Below, piece after piece: positions 7,075 through 13,338 of a DNA stretch of 19,304 bases. The stretch is from Erysipelotrichaceae bacterium (lineage in GTDB: Bacteria > Bacillota_I > Bacilli_A > Erysipelotrichales > Erysipelotrichaceae). A model generated the notes under the pieces. The model was not told where the DNA came from, searched no databases, and saw nothing but the letters and a program-made list of their open reading frames with translations. Within the stretch, counting starts at the first letter, position 1. Every line of letters begins with the position of its first letter. The DNA is taken from assembly GCA_003520745.1 (NCBI GenBank), contig DOUE01000028.1, positions 1,078 to 20,381 on the forward strand, written 5' to 3'. A program made the position numbers and the translations under genes.

Positions 7075-7898
7075 CCGTTGACTTCGATATCAAGCAAAGA
7101 AGGATCGTATTTTACTTCCGCATGATTTATCTTAATTAGTTCCCGCTTTACCATACGTCCCGTTCTTCGATCCACGCTTTCTCTGACGATCTGGGAATTT
7201 CGATAGACCTTCCCTTCTTCCATCGTAAAGCGTTCCATCTCACATTTGATGTGGTGTTTCAATCGAGGGCTTCGATCACTTCGAACTTCACCGCATAGAT
7301 ACTTATCATCCACGCTAACCATAAGTTGATACGTGATGTCCGTACTATTTTTGAAACGATAATCCAAAGTAGGATTCGAGATCGACGTACCCGTCCCAAA
7401 AGGGATTTGGCGTCCGAAATCCGGGAAAAGATCAATGCCGTCGTGGTGGTGATGTTCAATGATCTGCATATCCGTATGTAGAATCAACCAATGGATTAGG
7501 TTGGTGAACTGACAGAGTCCGCCTCCGATTCCGCTTAATGTTTTACCTGATGAAATCGTCAATCCATCAAGATACCCATCTTGGGATCGGATCGATCCGA
7601 CCAACTTCCAAAACGAAAACGTTTCGCCGGGTTGGATCAGGATGCCTGTCACTTTTGGCGCTGCGATCGATAGATTCACCGCCTTGTTTTCCTGTAGTCG
7701 CATGTCCACATCCCCAAGTTTTCTGCGAATCAGCGACTGATGTGAATAAACGCGAAACGGCAACAGTTTGGATGTGCGTCTCGTTGCGAAGACCTCATTG
7801 GTGAATAGGTCGGATCCAACTCTGAGCACTTTTTGTTTATAGGAAGATATTCGATAAGTCAACGGCGAGATCTCGCAAAACAGTTTTCTGCTTGTCAT
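7071..7898 (-). CDS. vanW: VanW family protein
   Basis: 275 residues from ATG 7898, preceded by a G-rich binding site (GGTGGGGGG); the frame stays open upstream through the glyoxalase gene but this N-terminus (MTSRKLFCEI) is the family-like one. The VanW core is clear: QPGETFSFW (89-97), the glycine cluster SGKTLSGIGGGLCQFTN (117-133), LIHWLILH, the histidine run EHHHHD (148-153) and LFPDFGRQIPFGTGTSI. No signal peptide or membrane helix is visible, so it is probably cytoplasmic or surface-associated. VanW was named from the vanB glycopeptide-resistance cluster, but its function is unknown and there is no vanH/A/X or D-Ala ligase here, so resistance should not be inferred. Lower GC and more AT-rich codons than its neighbours. 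Starts 17 bases after the glyoxalase stop; last gene of a three-gene unit. Confidence 0.92.
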   Translation of the reverse strand: MTSRKLFCEISPLTYRISSYKQKVLRVGSDLFTNEVFATRRTSKLLPFRVYSHQSLIRRKLGDVDMRLQENKAVNLSIAAPKVTGILIQPGETFSFWKLVGSIRSQDGYLDGLTISSGKTLSGIGGGLCQFTNLIHWLILHTDMQIIEHHHHDGIDLFPDFGRQIPFGTGTSISNPTLDYRFKNSTDITYQLMVSVDDKYLCGEVRSDRSPRLKHHIKCEMERFTMEEGKVYRNSQIVRESVDRRTGRMVKRELIKINHAEVKYDPSLLDIEVNG

Positions 7899-7915
7899 AG
7901 CCCCCCACCCATTTT

Positions 7916-8281
7916 CTATCTCTTGGGTACGATCTCCAACCAATACCCATCGGGATCGTTGATGAAGTAGATGCCCATCGAAGTGTTCTCGAAACAAATA
8001 CAACCCATTTCTTCATGTTTCTTGTGCCACAGATCATACTCGTCGGTGATGAAAGCGAGATGGAATTCGGCTTCCCCAAGATCATAGGGTTCGGTTCTAT
8101 TTTTAAGCCAGGTCAATTCAAGTTGAAACAACCCTTTATCGTCTTCAAGGAACGTCAGCACGAAACTTCCGTCCGCCGCTTTCTTTTCCCGGACGACATG
8201 CAAGTTCAATGCCGTTTGGTAAAACGCGATCGACTTCTCTTTGTCCAAAACATTGAAATTCACGTGTGCGAATGTGAGCAT
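7916..8281 (-). CDS. Glyoxalase/VOC-family protein (lactoylglutathione lyase-like)
   Basis: 121 residues, a single-unit VOC protein with two beta-alpha-beta-beta-beta modules. The four metal ligands expected of glyoxalase I-type enzymes are visible: H6 (FAHVNF), E55 (FQLELTW), H74 (EFHLAF) and E116 (DPDGYWLEIVPKR). DPDGYWLE is the usual C-terminal signature. Known relatives isomerise the hemithioacetal of methylglyoxal and a low-molecular-weight thiol; other VOC members have quite different activities, so the substrate is not proven. Start ATG 8281 has AGGAGG 6 bases upstream, 9 bases after the TSUP permease stop, so the two are co-transcribed, with vanW after. Chemically a methylglyoxal enzyme beside a TSUP anion permease and VanW is not an obvious pathway. 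Confidence 0.88.
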   Translation of the reverse strand: MLTFAHVNFNVLDKEKSIAFYQTALNLHVVREKKAADGSFVLTFLEDDKGLFQLELTWLKNRTEPYDLGEAEFHLAFITDEYDLWHKKHEEMGCICFENTSMGIYFINDPDGYWLEIVPKR

Positions 8282-8290
8282 GGGTACCTC

Positions 8291-9028
8291 CTACAGTACG
8301 TCGACAATCAGTTTCAGAAGCAACAACCCTAATACCCCGACCAAGACCGGACGGATGACTTTCGCCCCGTGCTTGATCGCGTAGATCGATCCCAAACGGC
8401 TGCCGATGATCGAGCAGAGCGCGGCGGGGATGGCGAGATAGAACAGGACGTTACCGGAAAGCAAGAACACCGTCATCGCCGCCAGGTTGCTGGCGAGGTT
8501 GACCACCTTCGCCGTCCCGGAAGCGCGCGTATAATCGATATGCATGAAGGTGACATAGCAGAAGATCAGAAGGCTGCCCGTACCGGGTCCGAGAAACCCG
8601 TCGTAGGTGCCGATCACTAGCGCGATGAGTATCCCTAAAGGAAGGTTGACATCCATCGTCTGGATTTCCGTCTTCGCCTTACGTGTCAGCAAGAACACCG
8701 CCATCAAGGGGATCACCCCGATGAGGATTTTCTTCAGGTAGATATCCTCGACCAATAATGTCAGCGACGACCCGATCGACGAACCGATCCAGGCGAAAAT
8801 CGCCGACAAAAGCGCAAGTTTGCGCAGATAGCGGTCGTTGCGGACATACTGGAACGTCGCCATGATCGCGCCGAAACTCGATGAAAACTTATTCGACCCC
8901 AAGGCTTGGTGCATCGGGATCCCGGCCATGGTATAGGCGGGTAAGGAAATCAATCCACCACCGCCGGCAATCGAATCGATGAACCCGGCCAAGAAAACCA
9001 AAGGTGCGACAATCAGTAGTTTCTCCAT
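8291..9028 (-). CDS. TSUP (TauE/SafE, YfcA-like) anion permease
   Basis: 245 residues, about seven or eight hydrophobic helices. The TSUP repeat signatures are present: LAGFIDSIAGGGGLISLPAYTMAGIPMHQALGSNKF near the N-terminus (shown here in pieces: AGGGGLISLPA, ALGSNKF) and the second-half repeat YDGFLGPGTGSLLIF with ASGTAKVVNL. The family moves organosulfonates, sulfite, sulfoacetate or other small anions across the cytoplasmic membrane; the substrate here is unknown. Start ATG 9028 has GGGGAAGG upstream. First gene of the leftward unit with the glyoxalase-like and vanW genes; divergent from mscL with 97 bases between, holding a promoter for each. Confidence 0.92.
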   Translation of the reverse strand: MEKLLIVAPLVFLAGFIDSIAGGGGLISLPAYTMAGIPMHQALGSNKFSSSFGAIMATFQYVRNDRYLRKLALLSAIFAWIGSSIGSSLTLLVEDIYLKKILIGVIPLMAVFLLTRKAKTEIQTMDVNLPLGILIALVIGTYDGFLGPGTGSLLIFCYVTFMHIDYTRASGTAKVVNLASNLAAMTVFLLSGNVLFYLAIPAALCSIIGSRLGSIYAIKHGAKVIRPVLVGVLGLLLLKLIVDVL

Positions 9029-9051
9029 ACCTTCCCCGCCTTTTGAACACT

Positions 9052-9080
9052 ATCATACCATAGTGAAAACATGCTTGCAC
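9052..9080 (-). promoter_or_regulatory. Extended -10 promoter of the TSUP operon
   Basis: Leftward TGG-TATGAT with -10 at 9057-9052 and a weak -35 GTGCAA (9080-9075) at 17 bases. The start codon follows about 23 bases further on. Confidence 0.55.
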
Positions 9081-9105
9081 ATTCATCGGTGAATTTTGGT
9101 ATAAT
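9075..9105 (+). promoter_or_regulatory. Extended -10 promoter of mscL
   Basis: Perfect -10 TATAAT (9100-9105) preceded by TGG (extended -10), with TTGCAC (9075-9080) as a -35 at a long 19-base spacing. The mscL start is 20 bases downstream of the -10. The same hexamer, read on the other strand, is the -35 of the TSUP promoter. Confidence 0.7.
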
Positions 9106-9125
9106 TCCAATAGAGAGGTACTACT

Positions 9126-9527
9126 ATGAAAATCGTTAAGGAATTCAAAGAATTCGCCATGCGCGGAAACGTCATCGATCTGGCCGTCGGGGTTGTCATC
9201 GGCGGTGCGTTCGGGAAAATCGTCACGTCGTTGGTGAACGACATCCTGATGCCGGTCATTTCAGTCATCACGGGCGGCGTCAATTTCTCCGAACTGAAAC
9301 TCGTTCTCGTCGAGGCGCAAAGCGAAACGGTCGCCGAAGTCGCCTTGAAATACGGGGCGTTCCTTCAGAACATCGTCGACTTCCTGATCATCGCGTTCTC
9401 CATCTTCGTCGTCATCAAGTTCATGAACTCGACGAAGAAGAAGGTCCAGGAAATCCCGGTTCCGAAACTCCCCGATCCGCAGATCGCCTTGCTTGAAGAC
9501 ATTCGGAACTTATTGCGTAAGAAATAA
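9126..9527 (+). CDS. mscL: Large-conductance mechanosensitive channel MscL
   Basis: 133 residues, normal MscL length. It has the amphipathic N-terminal helix (MKIVKEFKEFAMRGN), TM1 with the Gly-rich pore lining VIDLAVGVVIGGAFGKIV and conserved LVNDILMPVI, a short periplasmic loop, TM2 (IVDFLIIAFSIFVVIKFMN) and a charged cytoplasmic C-terminal helix bundle (PQIALLEDIRNLLRKK). It forms a homopentameric tension-gated pore releasing solutes on hypo-osmotic shock. ATG 9126 follows GAGAGG by about 7 bases. Own extended -10 promoter upstream and an intrinsic terminator 5 bases after the stop, so mainly monocistronic, although mupG follows after only 40 bases. Confidence 0.97.
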   Translation: MKIVKEFKEFAMRGNVIDLAVGVVIGGAFGKIVTSLVNDILMPVISVITGGVNFSELKLVLVEAQSETVAEVALKYGAFLQNIVDFLIIAFSIFVVIKFMNSTKKKVQEIPVPKLPDPQIALLEDIRNLLRKK

Positions 9528-9532
9528 GCGAG

Positions 9533-9552
9533 AGGGCCCTTGCGCCCTTTTT
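9533..9552 (+). terminator. Intrinsic terminator between mscL and mupG
   Basis: Five-base-pair GC-rich stem AGGGC (9533-9537) / GCCCT (9544-9548), 6-base loop, T run 9548-9552. The short stem suggests partial termination. The mupG ribosome binding site (GGAGGG, 9557-9562) begins 4 bases after the T run. Confidence 0.65.
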
Positions 9553-9567
9553 CTCTGGAGGGAAACC

Positions 9568-10629
9568 ATGTTTGAAATTGGATTCTCGATTTATTCATCC
9601 AGCGGTCGGGATATCAATACCCAGATCCTCGACCGTGTCTGGGATGCGGATTTTAGTTATGCGTTCACGTCCTTGCATATCCCCGAGGAAGCCACGCCCG
9701 AACTGCGCCAGGAACAACACGACCTGCTGCAGTCCTTACGCGACCTGGATGTCAACGTGATGGCGGACATCGGTCCGCGGACCTTAAGCGACATGAAGCT
9801 TTCGTCGTTTGAGGATCTGTCCATGTACCCGATCACGCATATGCGGGTGGATTACGGATTCAACCTCGAACAGATGGCGAAAATCAGCGAACATTACATC
9901 CTGGTCGTCAATCCTTCCACCTTCGCCGAAGAGGATTTCTTCACCTTGTTGGAGTTGGGGGTCAAACGCGACCGGATCGTCGCCTGCCACAACTTCTATC
10001 CGAAGGAATGGTCGGGTCTATCCTTGAAACGGGTATCCGACAGCAATCGTTTCTACAAGAACCAGAACATCAAGACGATGGCCTTCATCGCCGGGGACGC
10101 CCAGAAACGGGGTCCGGTCTATCAAGGGTTGCCGACGGTGGAAACGATGCGGCATATGGCACCCTTGGAAGCGGCGTTGAAACTTAGGGAAGAAGCCTTC
10201 ACGGATGTCGTCTTGGTCGGCGACATCGATTTGACGGAGAAAAGCTGGGAAGACATGATTGCATTGTCCCATGGCTATGTGATCCTACCCTGCACCCTCG
10301 ATCCTGAATATAAGCATCTTTACGGCGTCATCCAACACGACCGGATCGATTCCAGCGACTTCCTCATCCGATCCCTCGAATCCCGCATGTATGCTTCGCG
10401 CGGCCATCACGTCGAGGTCGTGGGGGCGACCCATATCGGCCGAGGGACGATCCTCATTAGCAACGAAGACTATTCACGCTACTCCGGGGAGTTCGAAATC
10501 GCACGTACGGAACTAAGCGACTGCCCGCGGAAGAACAGAATCGGTCAGGTATCGACCGATGCCCTGTATCTTCTTCCCTACATCACCCACGGCATGGGAT
10601 TCATGTTGGTGGAGGATTTGGATAATTAA
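9568..10629 (+). CDS. mupG: MupG-type 6-phospho-N-acetylmuramidase (DUF871 TIM barrel)
   Basis: 353 residues from ATG 9568 (GGAGGG upstream); the frame is open further upstream through the terminator, which is not coding. The N-terminus GFSIYSSSG and FTSLHIPE are hallmarks of DUF871/MupG; the TIM barrel runs to about 235 with ADIGPRTL, MRVDYGF, ACHNFYPKEW, FIAGDAQKRGPVYQGLPTVE (given in part) and VVLVGDID. A cyclophilin-like C-terminal domain follows (about 240-350, HVEVVGATHIGRGTI, RIGQVSTDALYLLPYI). The S. aureus protein cleaves MurNAc-6P-beta-1,4-GlcNAc in the cytoplasm into MurNAc-6P and GlcNAc. The next gene, murQ, uses that product, which supports the call. No PTS permease (MurP) gene is in the window. 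No room for its own promoter between the mscL terminator and the start, so expression may depend on read-through. Confidence 0.9.
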   Translation: MFEIGFSIYSSSGRDINTQILDRVWDADFSYAFTSLHIPEEATPELRQEQHDLLQSLRDLDVNVMADIGPRTLSDMKLSSFEDLSMYPITHMRVDYGFNLEQMAKISEHYILVVNPSTFAEEDFFTLLELGVKRDRIVACHNFYPKEWSGLSLKRVSDSNRFYKNQNIKTMAFIAGDAQKRGPVYQGLPTVETMRHMAPLEAALKLREEAFTDVVLVGDIDLTEKSWEDMIALSHGYVILPCTLDPEYKHLYGVIQHDRIDSSDFLIRSLESRMYASRGHHVEVVGATHIGRGTILISNEDYSRYSGEFEIARTELSDCPRKNRIGQVSTDALYLLPYITHGMGFMLVEDLDN

Positions 10630-10638
10630 TTCAATATT

Positions 10639-10662
10639 ATAGAGTATATTCGCATATTCTAT
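10639..10662. promoter_or_regulatory. Imperfect inverted repeat upstream of murQ, possible operator
   Basis: ATAGAGTAT (10639-10647), 6-base spacer, ATATTCTAT (10654-10662); 8 of 9 positions pair. It overlaps the candidate -35 of the murQ promoter. The AT-rich arms without a T run argue against a terminator. No regulator for it is encoded in the window. Confidence 0.35.
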
Positions 10663-10690
10663 TTATTTCCGTCTTCCCATTGTGTACAAT
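10662..10690 (+). promoter_or_regulatory. Candidate promoter of murQ
   Basis: -10 TACAAT (10685-10690) with a weak -35 TTTATT (10662-10667), 17-base spacing, 24 bases upstream of the start codon. Confidence 0.42.
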
Positions 10691-10714
10691 GAACGTGACC
10701 ATGGAGGAAAACGC

Positions 10715-11611
10715 ATGAATCCTGTTAAAATCAACCATCTGAATACCGAACAACGCAATCCCAAGACGATGCTGTTGGATACCTTAAGCCCGCTTGAAAT
10801 CGTCACGATCATGAACGAAGAAGACGGGAAGATCGCGGATGCGATCCATGAAAAACTTCCTGAAATCGCCCGTGCGGTCGAAACGATCGTGTCCGCCCTT
10901 TATCAAGGCGGACGGGTGGTCTATCTGGGTGCCGGAACCAGCGGAAGACTGGGCGTCCTTGACGCCTCGGAATGTCCTCCCACCTTCTCGACGACCGACG
11001 AATTCATCGGCTTAATCGCCGGCGGCGACATCGCCTTGCGCAGAGCCGTCGAAGGCGCGGAAGATTCGAAGGAACTCGGTGTGGAAGACCTAAAAAAACA
11101 ATCGTTGAAGAAAGAAGACGTCGTCGTCGGCTTGGCCGCCAGCGGCAGGACGCCTTATGTCATCGGGGCGCTGGAATATGCCAAGAGTGTCGGATGCGCG
11201 ACCATCGCCGTTTCCTGTAATCCGGGATCGACGATCGGACAGATGGCGGATATCGCCATCGACATCGCCCCGGGTCCGGAAGTGTTGACGGGATCGACGC
11301 GCCTGAAATCCGGAACCGCCCAAAAGATGGTCTTAAACATGCTTTCGACCGCATCGATGGTCCGCTATGGGAAAACCTACGGGAACCTGATGGTCGACGT
11401 CGCCGCGACCAACCTGAAACTGATCGAACGGACGGTGAAGATCGTCCAAGAAGCGACGGGATGCGACGATTCAAGCGCCCGGGAAGCCCTTGGTCGATGC
11501 AACCACAAGCCCAAGGTCGCCATCGTGATGATCTTGTGCGAGTGCACCCATGAAGAAGCATTGGAAAGATTGGATAAAGCCCGCGGATTCGTCCGCGAAG
11601 CCATCAAGTAA
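10715..11611 (+). CDS. murQ: N-acetylmuramic acid 6-phosphate etherase
   Basis: 298 residues from ATG 10715, with GGAGGA at 10703-10708; an upstream in-frame ATG at 10682 lies in promoter sequence and is rejected. Sequence matches MurQ throughout: TEQRNPKT at the N-terminus, SIS-domain phosphosugar loop GAGTSGRLG (72-80), DASECPPTF with the catalytic Glu (E86), GLIAGG, AVEGAEDS, GLAASGRTPYV, SCNPGST, GSTRLKSGTAQKMVLNM, GRCNHKPKVAIVM. It removes lactate from MurNAc-6P to give GlcNAc-6P, which feeds amino-sugar metabolism. The preceding mupG supplies the substrate. The 85-base gap from mupG holds a possible promoter and an inverted repeat. It ends at a strong terminator shared with the opposing operon. 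Confidence 0.97.
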   Translation: MNPVKINHLNTEQRNPKTMLLDTLSPLEIVTIMNEEDGKIADAIHEKLPEIARAVETIVSALYQGGRVVYLGAGTSGRLGVLDASECPPTFSTTDEFIGLIAGGDIALRRAVEGAEDSKELGVEDLKKQSLKKEDVVVGLAASGRTPYVIGALEYAKSVGCATIAVSCNPGSTIGQMADIAIDIAPGPEVLTGSTRLKSGTAQKMVLNMLSTASMVRYGKTYGNLMVDVAATNLKLIERTVKIVQEATGCDDSSAREALGRCNHKPKVAIVMILCECTHEEALERLDKARGFVREAIK

Positions 11612-11614
11612 GAA

Positions 11615-11640
11615 AACTCCGCAAGTTCGCGGAGTTTTTT
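11615..11640. terminator. Bidirectional intrinsic terminator between murQ and the SAM-hydrolase operon
   Basis: Eight-base-pair stem AACTCCGC (11615-11622) / GCGGAGTT (11629-11636), loop AAGTTC, six T (11635-11640) on one side and four A (11613-11616) on the other. The opposing gene's stop codon is at 11641-11639, touching the T run. Confidence 0.9.
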
Positions 11641-12493
11641 ATCGAGCATCCTTAGGCATCTTGCTTAAGGTGATTTTCCATTGGTAGCCGGTGGAGATGT
11701 TGTAGGCGTTGGCGAAACTGCCTTGGTTGATCGCGATCCCCATGCGATAGAGTGAATTGACATAGAGGATCGGTGCTCCGATCCGCACATCGGCGAAACT
11801 TCGACCGTAAGGAATGGTGTTTTCATAGACCAAGGTATCCCCGTTATAGAGGCTGACCAGGAACTTCTCTCCGAATTCGGGACGGAGCTCCATGAAGTCC
11901 GATCGATCGATGCTGGTCCACAGACTTCCGAAACGGACATCCAGGGCTTCGATCGATCCGCTGACCGTGTCTTTGGCGATCAGGGTTTGGACAAGCGGAA
12001 GCATGACGATCCGCGAAAGGTCGATGGTCGGACCGACGTCTTCGAATCCGATCTGACCCGCTGCCAATTTCGCCCCCGTCGCCGCATAGACGTCCCTTCC
12101 ATGGAAGGTATAGGAGGCTTCGGTATTTGCCCGGCGATGCTTGCTTTCTTCGATCTCGCGCATCTCGACGATGCCGATTTCCTTGTGGACATGGGTCAGG
12201 GTCCCGTTGTTGGGGGTGACGATGAACATCCCGTCCTTGGTTTTCGCGACGACGCTTTTACGCGTCGTGCCGACCCCTGGGTCGACCACCGAAACAAACA
12301 CGGAACCTTTCGGCCAATACTGGACGCTTTGCAGAAGGCGGTAGGAGCCTTCGAAGATTTGATAGGGCGGGATTTCATGCGTCAAATCGAAGATTTTCAA
12401 GTCTTCGTCGATTTGTAATGCGACGCCGTACATCGCGGCGACCGCACCGTCCGCATAGCCGAAATCCGATTGCATGACCAGGATCTTGCTCAT
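11639..12493 (-). CDS. SAM hydrolase / SAM hydroxide adenosyltransferase-like protein (DUF62), paralogue A
   Basis: 284 residues from ATG 12493 with GGAGGT upstream; its ATG overlaps the TGA of the preceding paralogue (ATGA), so the two are translationally coupled. DUF62 hallmarks: SDFGYADGAVAAMYG (9-23), FDLTHEIPPY (35-44), FVSVVDPGVGTTRK (66-79), TPNNGTLTH (93-101), FHGRDVYA (130-137). The triad of SAM hydroxide adenosyltransferases is intact: D71, R78, H131 (Asp/Arg seven apart). Known enzymes use water to split SAM into adenosine and methionine; Arg in the triad separates them from fluorinases/chlorinases. The C-terminal domain carries FGSLWTS (188-194), where the family normally has FGNLxTN: both Asn are Ser (190, 194). 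This makes altered substrate recognition likely. Last gene of the ECF operon. Confidence 0.9.
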   Translation of the reverse strand: MSKILVMQSDFGYADGAVAAMYGVALQIDEDLKIFDLTHEIPPYQIFEGSYRLLQSVQYWPKGSVFVSVVDPGVGTTRKSVVAKTKDGMFIVTPNNGTLTHVHKEIGIVEMREIEESKHRRANTEASYTFHGRDVYAATGAKLAAGQIGFEDVGPTIDLSRIVMLPLVQTLIAKDTVSGSIEALDVRFGSLWTSIDRSDFMELRPEFGEKFLVSLYNGDTLVYENTIPYGRSFADVRIGAPILYVNSLYRMGIAINQGSFANAYNISTGYQWKITLSKMPKDAR

Positions 12494-13338
12494 TTGACCT
12501 CCTTGATCGTGACGTTCCACGAGGGACCGAAACGTAAACCATAGGTATCTTTGGCCGAACCCATGCAGATCGCGAACGCCACCTTCATCAGTTCGTTGGT
12601 GTAAAGGACGGGTCGGCCTTCAGCGACATAGCCGAAAGTCGGATGGTACGGGACGATCGTATCTAGGACTAACGTTGAACCATGGTGTACGGCGAGATGA
12701 ACCGAATCCCCGTAGGAGAGGCTCAGCTTTTTCATGAACTCGATCGGGATGTTGGTCCAAAGGTTGCCGAAGTTGGGGTCCATGATCTCGAAAATGCCAT
12801 GTAGCCCTTGATCATCGATCCAAGGATCGGGGATGTCGAAGCGCACGATCTGGTCGATCGGATAGACCGGTCCGACCTCATCGAAGGCAATGATCCCGCT
12901 CGCCAAACGTGCGGCGCAATAGCCAAACAAATCCCGTCCATGAAAGACCGAGGTCCCCGTCGTCGTCGCCAAACGGTTGACCGATTCATCGATCGACCGG
13001 ACTTCGACGATCCCCGGATCGCTGAAGAGGTGTGTCAGCGTCCCGTTGTCAGGGGTCACGATGTAATTGCCGCGAACGGTTTTCGCGACACAGGCTTTGC
13101 GTTTGGTCCCGACGCCCGGGTCGACCACCGAGACAAACACCGTATCCGAAGGCCAGAACCTAACCGTCTGTAATAATCGAAACGAAGCGCTCCAAATGTC
13201 GTATTGCGGGATTTCATGCGTCGAATCGAAGATTTCAAGGTCGCGGTCGACGCTTTTGACGACGCCGTACATCGAAGACACCGCGCCTTCCTTGTAGGTG
13301 AAATCGGTTTGAAACACCAGGATCGGTTTATTATTCAT
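12490..13338 (-). CDS. SAM hydrolase / SAM hydroxide adenosyltransferase-like protein (DUF62), paralogue B
   Basis: 282 residues. Two adjacent ATG codons (13341 and 13338) are possible; 13338 is chosen for better spacing from GGGTGA. Both overlap the end of pepV. Family signatures: QTDFTYKEGAVSSMYGV (10-26), FDSTHEIPQY, FVSVVDPGVGTKRK (68-81), TPDNGTLTH, FHGRDLFGY. The triad is D73, R80, H133. Unlike paralogue A, it keeps the adenosine-loop FGNLWTN (190-196), so it is the better candidate for true SAM cleavage to adenosine and methionine. The usual DFG near the N-terminus is DFT here. The two paralogues are clearly homologous but much diverged, so the duplication is old. Located between pepV and paralogue A in the operon headed by an ECF transporter. 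Confidence 0.9.
   Translation of the reverse strand: MNNKPILVFQTDFTYKEGAVSSMYGVVKSVDRDLEIFDSTHEIPQYDIWSASFRLLQTVRFWPSDTVFVSVVDPGVGTKRKACVAKTVRGNYIVTPDNGTLTHLFSDPGIVEVRSIDESVNRLATTTGTSVFHGRDLFGYCAARLASGIIAFDEVGPVYPIDQIVRFDIPDPWIDDQGLHGIFEIMDPNFGNLWTNIPIEFMKKLSLSYGDSVHLAVHHGSTLVLDTIVPYHPTFGYVAEGRPVLYTNELMKVAFAICMGSAKDTYGLRFGPSWNVTIKEVK

Noticed and set aside
7071..7898. Glycopeptide (vancomycin) resistance locus
   Set aside because: Only VanW is present; no vanH, D-Ala-D-Lac ligase, vanX or vanS/R nearby. VanW alone is common in bacteria without resistance.
7899..8003. Upstream extension of vanW (35 more codons)
   Set aside because: The extra residues run through the end of the glyoxalase gene and lack family similarity; ATG 7898 has a good binding site.
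11639..13338. Fluorinase/chlorinase activity of the DUF62 paralogues
   Set aside because: Both carry Arg in the Asp-Arg-His triad of water-using SAM hydrolases; the halogenases lack this triad.
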